Origin: SAR116 cluster bacterium
Lineage (GTDB): Bacteria; Pseudomonadota; Alphaproteobacteria; Puniceispirillales; Puniceispirillaceae
Length of the DNA stretch: 10,381 bases
Assembly: GCA_002683535.1 (NCBI GenBank)
Contig: NYTO01000005.1
Location: 1 to 10,381 of the forward strand
Direction of reading: 5' to 3'
Position numbers and translations under genes: made by a program. The notes under the pieces are model-generated. The model did not search any database. It was given only the letters and a program-made list of their open reading frames with translations, and was not told the DNA's origin. This document shows positions 1 through 5,949 of this stretch, piece by piece (position 1 is the stretch's first letter; each line of letters starts with the position of its first letter).

Positions 1-1
1 G

Positions 2-607
2 ACACGAGCTGATTTGGAAAGATTGGAAAAAACTGAGAATTCCGGGTTGGAAATCGTAAAAAAATATTGGGAATTGATGACTGGCGAAAGCCCAGAAGAA
101 AGTCAAAAAGCAGCGGTAAGCTGGTTGAAGTGGGATAATCTGGGCACAACTGTAGGTGTCGACAATGCTAATCCTGCCGTAACTAATATCGAGTTACTGA
201 CTTCAGATGAGGATATCGTTAAGTTGGGCTTGACCTTATACAAGAGTTTGAATTCGCCTGCGTCTGTAATTAACTCGAAAAACTTTCTTGATACGGTAGT
301 TGCGAAAATCAACGAAGATGGTGAGCGTGTTTTTGAAAGTCGTGAGGAACGTGTTCGCTCTTTATGCAAAAAAATAAGATTAATCACCGGCGAATTCGAC
401 ATGCTCTGCCCCCCCGCTTTTGCTTATGAAGTTATCGAAAAGCTATTGCAGAACGAAGCAGATACAGACGAGCAAACTGAAAATGAAAATTTTCCGCTGA
501 AGAAAACATGTCAGATTGTAAAAGGGGCTTCCCATAGTCAATACGACCCCGGCATGCCTGAAGCTATTCAGAGAGCGATGCTTGAAATTGCGTTTGCTGA
601 GCAATAG
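2..607 (+). CDS. Proline iminopeptidase-like alpha/beta hydrolase, C-terminal part (5' end outside window)
   Basis: The frame is open from base 2, so the gene enters from the left; 201 residues are visible and no real start is in view (the TTG at 14 is internal). Seen: an AVSWLKWDNLGTT stretch that resembles the W-x-x-WE-x-x-T segment of prolyl aminopeptidases, then ITGEFDMLCPP carrying the likely catalytic Asp (residue 133 counting from base 2) and GASHSQYDPG carrying the likely catalytic His (residue 178). The nucleophile Ser would lie upstream. Family members release N-terminal proline from peptides in the cytoplasm. The Asp-His gap is 45 residues against 28 in the Xanthomonas enzyme (Asp266/His294), owing to an acidic Asn/Glu/Asp/Thr-rich insert near residues 151-164. 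The segment between the Trp motif and the Asp is also divergent, so another peptidase or ester hydrolase activity is possible. The gene is AT-rich (24 of the first 60 bases are G/C) and abuts an integrase remnant, suggesting horizontal transfer. Confidence 0.7.
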   Translation, partial: TRADLERLEKTENSGLEIVKKYWELMTGESPEESQKAAVSWLKWDNLGTTVGVDNANPAVTNIELLTSDEDIVKLGLTLYKSLNSPASVINSKNFLDTVVAKINEDGERVFESREERVRSLCKKIRLITGEFDMLCPPAFAYEVIEKLLQNEADTDEQTENENFPLKKTCQIVKGASHSQYDPGMPEAIQRAMLEIAFAEQ

Positions 608-618
608 TGACTTCCTGC

Positions 619-726
619 CTAGGAAAGCGCATCGTTTTTGCTGATAAAGGTCTTGGAAAAAGCTGGTGCATCTTTTTTACGGATTTGTACTGGCCATCGT
701 TCATTACGTTTCCGCCAATCCCACAA
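619..726 (-). pseudogene. Truncated tyrosine recombinase (phage integrase) N-terminus
   Basis: Read on the minus strand, the segment encodes RKRNERWPVQIRKK followed by DAPAFSKTFISKNDAL and then an in-frame TAG (complement of 619-621). This is the pattern of the N-terminus of many proteobacterial phage-type integrases (start, then RKR...W-x-VQIRRKG-x-P-x-x-SKTF-x-x-K-x-DA). Only about 35 codons remain: the rest of the arm-binding domain, the core-binding domain and the catalytic R-H-R-Y domain are absent, because the plus-strand hydrolase gene ends at 607. The usual ATG-initiated start is not preserved; a TTG at 724-726 is the nearest candidate start and I use it only as an approximate boundary. 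Upstream of it, at higher coordinates, lie direct repeats and a tRNA-like attachment site, the expected order for an integrase at an element edge. The remnant cannot be functional. Identification is by recalled family pattern, not by a search. Confidence 0.65.
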
Positions 727-821
727 CCAAGGTCGAAGGCGCAACGTCCAACCCAATCTAGCCCCCACCCCTCGACCCAATTCGATCCATATCCAGCAAA
801 CAGCCCAAGTAACCCGGTCGA

Positions 822-842
822 ATGTGGGGTGAGATGTGGGGT
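822..842. repeat. Tandem direct repeats ATGTGGGGT, possible integrase arm sites
   Basis: Two exact copies of ATGTGGGGT lie at 822-830 and 834-842, separated by GAG, so their starts are 12 bp apart. They lie between the integrase remnant and the tRNA-like 3' end. Short direct repeats next to an attachment core are typical of arm-type binding sites for the N-terminal domain of tyrosine integrases; that role is inferred here. A looser CTGGGGTC follows at 851-858. Confidence 0.4.
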
Positions 843-898
843 TGGATTGGCTGGGGTCCTGAAAACTGATTCCTATCAGATAGTTACAGATTGATGTG

Positions 899-917
899 GA
901 ATCCTTCCCCTCCGCCA
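899..917 (+). other. tRNA-Ser 3'-end copy, candidate attachment site (att) scar
   Basis: The 19 bases GAATCCTTCCCCTCCGCCA read as the T-loop end, 3' T-stem, 3' acceptor strand, discriminator G and CCA of a bacterial serine tRNA gene. Upstream of GAATCC the tRNA sequence stops: there is no GGTTC T-stem partner, no anticodon arm, and no GGAGGGG 5' acceptor strand at the expected distance, so this is not a tRNA gene. Tyrosine integrases commonly recombine in tRNA 3' ends and leave such a short duplicate at the far end of the element. Together with the integrase remnant, this fits the right boundary of an element extending leftwards, with the intact tRNA-Ser expected outside the window on the left. 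Confidence 0.5.
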
Positions 918-1191
918 TTTTACTTCACCAAAGCATGCCATGATGGTCCATAACTCCCGGACACATTCGCTGAATTGAGCATTTGCGCTATGCGTAGACT
1001 GCACCGCAAGTCAACTGGCTTAAGTAAATGAAATTGAGTCTGCCGTTTTGTCGTAATGAGAAGAGCTAAAATATTGGGTGTAAGTGATATTTTGAATGAA
1101 ACCTTGTAGGCGTGTGTTCTAAGGATTGCGAAATATAGCAGGGTATTTTTTTGAATAGTATAAAACAGCGTTGCTGCGTACCTCGCATTTT

Positions 1192-1247
1192 ACTTAACAA
1201 GTTAAATATAGTTTGACACCGTTACTGTTGTTGCTTCTTAGTTAAGT
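1192..1247. promoter_or_regulatory. Inverted TTAAC/GTTAA half-sites and TTGACA hexamer upstream of the TAXI operon
   Basis: ACTTAAC at 1192-1198 is followed by GTTAAAT at 1201-1207, making the palindrome TTAAC-AA-GTTAA (1194-1205). A further GTTAAGT, the exact reverse complement of the first arm, lies at 1241-1247. Between them is TTGACA (1213-1218), a perfect sigma-70 -35 hexamer, but no good -10 box stands at 16-18 bp spacing (TTCTTA or TCTTAG are the nearest). The layout suggests operator half-sites flanking a promoter that is weak without an activator. No regulator gene is in the window and the regulator family is unknown. Confidence 0.3.
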
Positions 1248-1272
1248 GGATAAAAAATGACGGGAGAAAATC

Positions 1273-2319
1273 ATGTTCAAGAAAACGGCCATTAGCGCCT
1301 TTGCCACTGTTGCGTTGATGAATGGTGTTGTTAGTGCTCAAGTAAACCTGACAGCTGAGACTGCAAGTCCGGGTGGCGCCACACATCTGTCACCAGCGCA
1401 TATGACGGAAATTGCTGGCACCAGGGGCATTGCTAATATTCAGCTTGCTGAAGGTCAGACATTAACTAATTCGATCCAGAATGTTGCCGAAGGCAAGACG
1501 GATATAGCGGCCACACCCTATATTCTGCCATTTCTGATGAGCCGAGGTGTGGGCCCTTACGGTTCACTTGGCAAGGAAAAGGGGGCTGAGCTTGCGGGCA
1601 ATTTAAGGGCTATCAATCCGTTTACGCTGGGTATATTTTTTCTCTATGCCTATGACGCCAAAAATATTGGTGGCTGGGACGACCTCAAAGGTCGCAAGAT
1701 CTATAATGGGCCACCGCGTGGTGGTGCTTTGACCAATGCACGTAGCATGATCCAGATTGTTGCCGGTCTGAAAGATGGCGATGACTATGAAGGCCTGCAA
1801 GTCAACTGGGGTCAGGGCACAACGCTGGTAACGAGCGGTGAACCGGATGCCATCGTGCTGCCGGAACTCTTTCCCGGGTCGCGCCTGACCTCGGTGACAG
1901 CCGCGGGTAAAATGACCGGCTGGTCGATGCCAAAGGCCGCCTATGAGAGTGAGGCCATGCAGAAATATATGCAGGCACCCGGCAGTTCTCCGGTCACCAT
2001 GGATATGGCCACACTTCGTGAAACGATGGGTGCTGACTGGACCTTCATTTCTGAAGACGGCACCTTTAGGGCCTTCGCCACAATTGGTGGCAATGTCGTC
2101 CATAAGGATATGAACGAGCAGCTGGTCTATGACCTGGTCGCAGCCTACGTCGATACACTTGAAAATCTGAAGGCGAAGGCACCTTATGGGGATACGGTCG
2201 GTTTCGACATGCCCATGCAGGGCATGTGCGGTGCTAATCCGATCAAATACCATCCCGGCGCAGCGCGTGCATGGACAGATGCCGGCTATGTGATTGAAGA
2301 ATGCGCTTTGGACAAATAA
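1273..2319 (+). CDS. TRAP transporter solute-binding protein, TAXI family
   Basis: This 348-residue protein is the likely periplasmic receptor of the adjacent TRAP permease. It has a clear Sec signal peptide: basic MFKK, a hydrophobic core, and a probable cleavage after VVSA (residue 22), leaving about 326 residues, normal for TAXI receptors. Family-like features are the PGG stretch near residues 33-35, a segment around residues 65-90 (SIQNVAEGKTDIA) typical of the N-terminal lobe, the WDDLKGRKIYNGPP region (residues 135-148), and a C-terminal YHPGAARAWTDAGY block resembling the HPGA-x-x-YY-x-x-xG ending of TAXI proteins. The mature protein has only two cysteines, Cys319 and Cys344, flanking this block, so a disulfide is plausible. 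GGGAGA at 1262-1267 is a good ribosome-binding site five bases before the ATG. The ligand is unknown; characterised relatives bind small organic acids such as glutamate or 2-oxoglutarate. Confident of family, not of ligand. Confidence 0.87.
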   Translation: MFKKTAISAFATVALMNGVVSAQVNLTAETASPGGATHLSPAHMTEIAGTRGIANIQLAEGQTLTNSIQNVAEGKTDIAATPYILPFLMSRGVGPYGSLGKEKGAELAGNLRAINPFTLGIFFLYAYDAKNIGGWDDLKGRKIYNGPPRGGALTNARSMIQIVAGLKDGDDYEGLQVNWGQGTTLVTSGEPDAIVLPELFPGSRLTSVTAAGKMTGWSMPKAAYESEAMQKYMQAPGSSPVTMDMATLRETMGADWTFISEDGTFRAFATIGGNVVHKDMNEQLVYDLVAAYVDTLENLKAKAPYGDTVGFDMPMQGMCGANPIKYHPGAARAWTDAGYVIEECALDK

Positions 2320-2333
2320 GAAGTTCCAAATGC

Positions 2334-2358
2334 TGGTGGCGCTGTTATGGCGCCACCA
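2334..2358 (+). terminator. Intercistronic hairpin between binding protein and permease
   Basis: TGGTGGCGC (2334-2342) and GCGCCACCA (2350-2358) form a perfect 9-bp stem with a 7-nt loop, 15 bases after the binding-protein stop. No T-run follows, so it is unlikely to be a full terminator. In transport operons such hairpins often protect the upstream message or partly stop transcription, giving more binding protein than permease; that role is inferred. Confidence 0.55.
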
Positions 2359-2388
2359 ATCTAGTCAATTATCATTGCTGAGTGCCCG

Positions 2389-4725
2389 ATGTCAGATACT
2401 TTGAACCAAGAGGCGCGGTCATCGATTTTTCCTAACCGAGCCGTTTATGTCTTTGCTTTCATTTTTGTGATAATGGGCGTGATTAATAGTACGCCTCTTA
2501 TCCCGGGCTGGGATGAATTCTGGCGCGGTATCACCGGCATCAATAATCTGAAGGTTCGATCATTCTCGACAGAATGGTTTTACCCGCTTGTCTTCACCCT
2601 GATGATGATCGTCGTCGCACTAAAACACTCGATGTGGCGTGAGTGGCGGGGCACTAACAAAGCGTTTCTGGGCGCCTTCATGGATTTTGCGCTCGTTATA
2701 GCTGCGGCGGCGGTGTCTCTTACCTATCTCATCGAAATTGACAGTGTGTGTTTGATCGACCTGCTGAACGGGGAACGCGCCAGGATAATGGCTGAAACAT
2801 TGAAGGCGGAAATTGAATTCGCCGAGACAATGGGGCTGCCAAAGCCAGACACGGTCGAGGACCCGAAATGTGTTAGCACAACAGGTGTCTGGCTGGTGGC
2901 GATCATGGGTTGTGCTCTGATTGTCTTTCTAGGTTACAATATAAAGGTGTGGGGATTACCCCTCGTCGCCATTTCCTTTTGCATCGCCGCATACACCATT
3001 ATCACCGTGCTCGTGTGGTATTTCCACGGCCCAGACAACATCAACAAATATTTTATGACCAAGCTTGGCGGCGAACCACGATCATTTCTCGATGGCGTTC
3101 CGAATGTGCATGACGCTTTAGTAAACAATGCGTCCGGTTTCCTTGGTCGTTTCATGCATGTAATCATGAACGTCGTGTTCCCTTATATCATTCTGGGCGC
3201 TCTTTTTGGGAAATCCGCAGGCGGTCAGACCCTGATCAAGCTTGCCTTCCGCTGGACACGGCGCTTACGCGGCGGGCCGGCGCATGCGGCGATCGTCAGT
3301 TCGGCAATGTTCGGGACGATTACAGGCGGCCCTGTTGTCAATGTGCTGTCGACAGGCGTTCTAACAATCCCGATGATGATCCAGCGGGGCTTTTCCCGTG
3401 TCTTTGCGGGCGGCATGGAGGCGGCGGCCTCATCTGGCGGGTCGATAATGCCACCGGTGATGGGTGTAGCCGCGTTTATTCTCGCGGCGATGACGGGGGT
3501 TCCTTACCGGGATGTTATCATCGCGGCGACCTTACCGGCGCTTGCCTATTTTCTGTGTCTGTTTCTGAGTGCCTCGTTCCAGTCGCGCAAACAGGGAATT
3601 GAGGCATTCGGCACCCTAACTGACGAAATGCGCATCAGCGGTCAGGATGTTCTGCACCTTTGTCAGATCCTACTGCCAATACTCCTGATCCTCGTCCTGT
3701 TGCTGACGCCAAAGGATATGGTTGGCTGCGGCTTTTTAGCCACATTGTTTGGTGCGGATTCTGTCACGCAGAATGACCGGTGCATTGTGCATTCATTACC
3801 GTGGTTTCTTCAGATTTTCCAGAATTCGGCCGGCGATGCTGGTGCGACAGGATGGTGGGCCGCTGCCTTCGTGACTGTGCTTCTCTTTCTCGACAGGGAT
3901 TTTCGTGCCAAGCCAGGAAAACTAATCGATGCGCTTGCTGAATCAGGTATTACGATCTCTTCGCTCTATCTGATGTTTCTGGCGGTCACTGTTATAGATG
4001 TCTGTCTGAATTTTACTGGCCTCTCGAAATTTGTGGCGATTGATGTTCTTCGCTTCCTACTGTCGTTTGATTTTGGCGGTGACGGCTCGGTTCTTTTTCA
4101 GTTTCTCGCCCTGGTGATGACCATGCTGCTGGCTATTCTGCTGGGGATGGGAATGCCGGCGGTTCCAGCCTATGTGAATGTTGCGCTTTTGATGGGGCCT
4201 TTGCTTGTGGGTCTTGGCATTGCCACCTTCACCGCGCACATGTTTATCTTTTACTTCGCGGTAGCCTCGGCCATTACGCCGCCGGTGGCGCTCGCCGCCT
4301 TCGCGGCATCCACAATCACCAAGGCAGAACCCATGGCGACTGGATTGAGTTCGGTCAGGTCTGGCATTGTGATGTTTACAATTCCGTTTGTTTTCGCGTT
4401 CTATCCGGAACTGCTGCTGATCGATCAAGCGTTAATAGACCCAACTAGCCCAACAAAATCGCCGCTGCCCGGCTATGAAAACGGCATCGACCTTGCGGCA
4501 CTCGGCTGGTTGCTAGCTCGTCTGATGGTGGCGTTGTATCTGGTTGCTACAGCATTGGCGCAGTTCGATACTAAGTCGCTGACGCTGTTTGAGACAGGCA
4601 CGCGACTGGTTGTTGCTTTGGGGGTCCTGATGAAACCTGAAGCCATACATTTCGCGGCGTTGATAATTTCTGCTGGTCTGCTTGCAATGCACAATTGGAG
4701 CACGCGTCGGGGCAGGCTGGCCTGA
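2389..4725 (+). CDS. TRAP transporter fused permease, 4TM/12TM (DctQ-DctM type) TAXI partner
   Basis: This 778-residue inner-membrane protein combines the small and large TRAP permease subunits, as is usual for TAXI systems, and drives solute uptake with an ion gradient. The first part has hydrophobic segments near residues 18-38, 63-79, 93-115 and 166-185. The large-subunit part shows conserved blocks: FGTITGGPVVNV (308-319), AAASSGGSIMPPVMG (345-359), GMGMPAVPAYVNV (586-598) and SAITPPVALAAFAA (627-640). Two extramembrane loops are each bracketed by cysteines: 121-161, acidic and helical, and 447-465. Both could be periplasmic and disulfide-linked. The ATG at 2389 has only a weak ribosome-binding site; translation may depend partly on the preceding message. 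The start is supported by a hydrophilic N-tail followed directly by TM1. The C-terminus (residues 700-770) holds extra hydrophobic segments. Transport direction and family are confident; the substrate is unknown. Confidence 0.92.
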   Translation: MSDTLNQEARSSIFPNRAVYVFAFIFVIMGVINSTPLIPGWDEFWRGITGINNLKVRSFSTEWFYPLVFTLMMIVVALKHSMWREWRGTNKAFLGAFMDFALVIAAAAVSLTYLIEIDSVCLIDLLNGERARIMAETLKAEIEFAETMGLPKPDTVEDPKCVSTTGVWLVAIMGCALIVFLGYNIKVWGLPLVAISFCIAAYTIITVLVWYFHGPDNINKYFMTKLGGEPRSFLDGVPNVHDALVNNASGFLGRFMHVIMNVVFPYIILGALFGKSAGGQTLIKLAFRWTRRLRGGPAHAAIVSSAMFGTITGGPVVNVLSTGVLTIPMMIQRGFSRVFAGGMEAAASSGGSIMPPVMGVAAFILAAMTGVPYRDVIIAATLPALAYFLCLFLSASFQSRKQGIEAFGTLTDEMRISGQDVLHLCQILLPILLILVLLLTPKDMVGCGFLATLFGADSVTQNDRCIVHSLPWFLQIFQNSAGDAGATGWWAAAFVTVLLFLDRDFRAKPGKLIDALAESGITISSLYLMFLAVTVIDVCLNFTGLSKFVAIDVLRFLLSFDFGGDGSVLFQFLALVMTMLLAILLGMGMPAVPAYVNVALLMGPLLVGLGIATFTAHMFIFYFAVASAITPPVALAAFAASTITKAEPMATGLSSVRSGIVMFTIPFVFAFYPELLLIDQALIDPTSPTKSPLPGYENGIDLAALGWLLARLMVALYLVATALAQFDTKSLTLFETGTRLVVALGVLMKPEAIHFAALIISAGLLAMHNWSTRRGRLA

Positions 4726-4794
4726 TTCATTCGTGAACGATGTCGGCGCGAAAAGCCCTGATTCTAGTGACTACTCTGATAAGGGACGAGTGTT

Positions 4795-5907
4795 ATGAAA
4801 CAATCTGCTTTCTTTCATTCTGAAAGCTGCTTCTGGCACACGACTGGCGAAGCCGCGCTGACGCTGCCTGTTGGCGGGTGGGTGCAGCCCATGGCGGCTG
4901 GCGGTCATGCGGAAAGCCCGGAGTCAAAGCGCAGGATGCTGAATTTGATGCAGCGTACGGGATTGTTCACGGCGCTGGACACGCAGTCGGCTCCGCCTGC
5001 TGACGCAGAACAGCTTGCGCGGATACATACAGCGTCATATCTCGAGGAATTCAGGTCCCTGAGCGCGCTTCAGGGTGGTTTGCTTGGTCCCGCGGCACCT
5101 TTTGGAAAAGGCTCATTTGATATCGCCTGCACGTCTGCGGGGCTCGCCATAGAGGCGCTAGCTACGGTGCTGAGAGGCAATCACAAGACTGCATATGCGC
5201 TTACGCGTCCGCCCGGGCATCACTGTCTTGCTGAACATTCGATGGGCTTCTGCCTGCTGGCGAACATTCCGCTCGCCATAGCAGATGCGCGTGAAAAGGA
5301 CCTTGGTGAAAGATTCTTTGTTCTCGACTGGGACGTGCATCACGGTAACGGCACACAGCATATTTTCTATGAAGACATTGACGTGCATACATTATCCATT
5401 CATCAGACCAATATGTTCCCACCCGGATATAATGGCCTGCAAGAGCGCGGTAGCGGCAGGGGTGAGGGGGCGAATACAAATGTACCGCTGCCACCAGGAT
5501 GCGGCCATGATGCCTATCTTCACGCCATGCGGAGGATTGTCCTGCCGCTCATCAGGGATTTCCAGCCCGACGCCATTATTATCGCGTCAGGATATGACGC
5601 CAGTCATGTGGACCCGCTGGCCAGAATGTCATGCCTGTCGACCACCTATGAAACCATGACGGCCATGGTGGTCGAGGTCGCGGGGGATCTGTGCGACGGC
5701 AGGGTTGTCGCCGTTCACGAAGGCGGATATTCCGAAGCCTATGTGCCGTTTTGTGGCCATCGGGTTATTGAACAGCTATCGGGGCACGCCACCGCACTGG
5801 AAGACCCCTTCCTTGCGAATTTTCTCTTACAACAGCCAGATAGCGAGTTGCTACAGTGGCAATGTAGTTATATCGACCGTCTGGCATCATCCCTTGGTCT
5901 GATTTGA
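4795..5907 (+). CDS. Class II histone deacetylase-like amidohydrolase (HDAH / acetylpolyamine amidohydrolase superfamily)
   Basis: A 370-residue zinc hydrolase expected to cleave acyl-amide bonds of small cytoplasmic molecules (acetylated amines or similar). Motifs in order: PESKRRM near residue 42; RPPGHH (138-143) with the active-site His pair 142/143; MGFCLLANIPLA (150-161); LDWDVHHGNGTQ (177-188) with zinc ligands Asp180 and His182; ASGYDASHVDPLARM (264-278) with zinc ligand Asp268; and HEGGYSEAY (308-316) with catalytic Tyr312. All catalytic residues are present, so the enzyme should be active. Length and several blocks (GYDAS-x-x-DPLARM, EGGYS-x-x-Y-x-PFCG-x-x-VIE-x-L) match, from memory, the HDAH of Bordetella/Alcaligenes strain FB188 closely. 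No signal peptide. AAGGGA at 4781-4786, eight bases before the ATG, is a good ribosome-binding site. It lies 69 bp after the permease with no terminator, consistent with one operon. A true protein-deacetylase role is less likely than metabolite deacylation. Confidence 0.92.
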   Translation: MKQSAFFHSESCFWHTTGEAALTLPVGGWVQPMAAGGHAESPESKRRMLNLMQRTGLFTALDTQSAPPADAEQLARIHTASYLEEFRSLSALQGGLLGPAAPFGKGSFDIACTSAGLAIEALATVLRGNHKTAYALTRPPGHHCLAEHSMGFCLLANIPLAIADAREKDLGERFFVLDWDVHHGNGTQHIFYEDIDVHTLSIHQTNMFPPGYNGLQERGSGRGEGANTNVPLPPGCGHDAYLHAMRRIVLPLIRDFQPDAIIIASGYDASHVDPLARMSCLSTTYETMTAMVVEVAGDLCDGRVVAVHEGGYSEAYVPFCGHRVIEQLSGHATALEDPFLANFLLQQPDSELLQWQCSYIDRLASSLGLI

Positions 5908-5949
5908 TCAGGGCCGCCACGACAGGCTTGGCAGTTCAGAGCAGCACAG

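Larger units (their letters stand above)
608..1272. other. 665-bp gene-poor region: element remnant, then leader of the TAXI operon
   Basis: No intact gene is supported here. The left part (619 to 917) contains a minus-strand integrase N-terminal remnant, two direct repeats and a tRNA-Ser 3'-end copy, annotated separately. The right part (918-1272) is AT-rich, has no convincing ORF, and carries a TTGACA hexamer and several TTAAC/GTTAA half-sites shortly before the binding-protein gene. Overlapping ORFs of 60-100 codons on both strands at 607-918 have no consistent coding character apart from the integrase-like segment. Confidence 0.6.

Noticed and set aside
731..743. GGTCGAAGGCGCA, resembling the D-arm of tRNA-Ser
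   Set aside because: It lies about 170 bases before the tRNA-like 3' end, far more than a tRNA allows, and no acceptor or anticodon stem surrounds it. Probably coincidence, or at most a decayed copy.
828..917. Complete tRNA-Ser gene ending at 917
   Set aside because: The 5' acceptor strand (GGAGGGG), the anticodon stem and the 5' T-stem are all missing in the 90 bases before the CCA.
1056..1109. 17-codon ORF as a leader peptide
   Set aside because: It has no ribosome-binding site, no regulatory codon run and no attenuator hairpin after it.
1603..2253. 216-codon minus-strand ORF
   Set aside because: It is antisense to the well-supported TAXI receptor and its His/Cys/Arg-rich translation resembles no family.
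4057..4428. 123-codon minus-strand ORF
   Set aside because: It is the antisense of permease membrane segments; the His/Arg/Gln-rich translation is a codon artefact.
4727..4738. TTCA-TTCG-TGAA hairpin after the permease as a terminator
   Set aside because: The stem has only four base pairs and no T-run follows.
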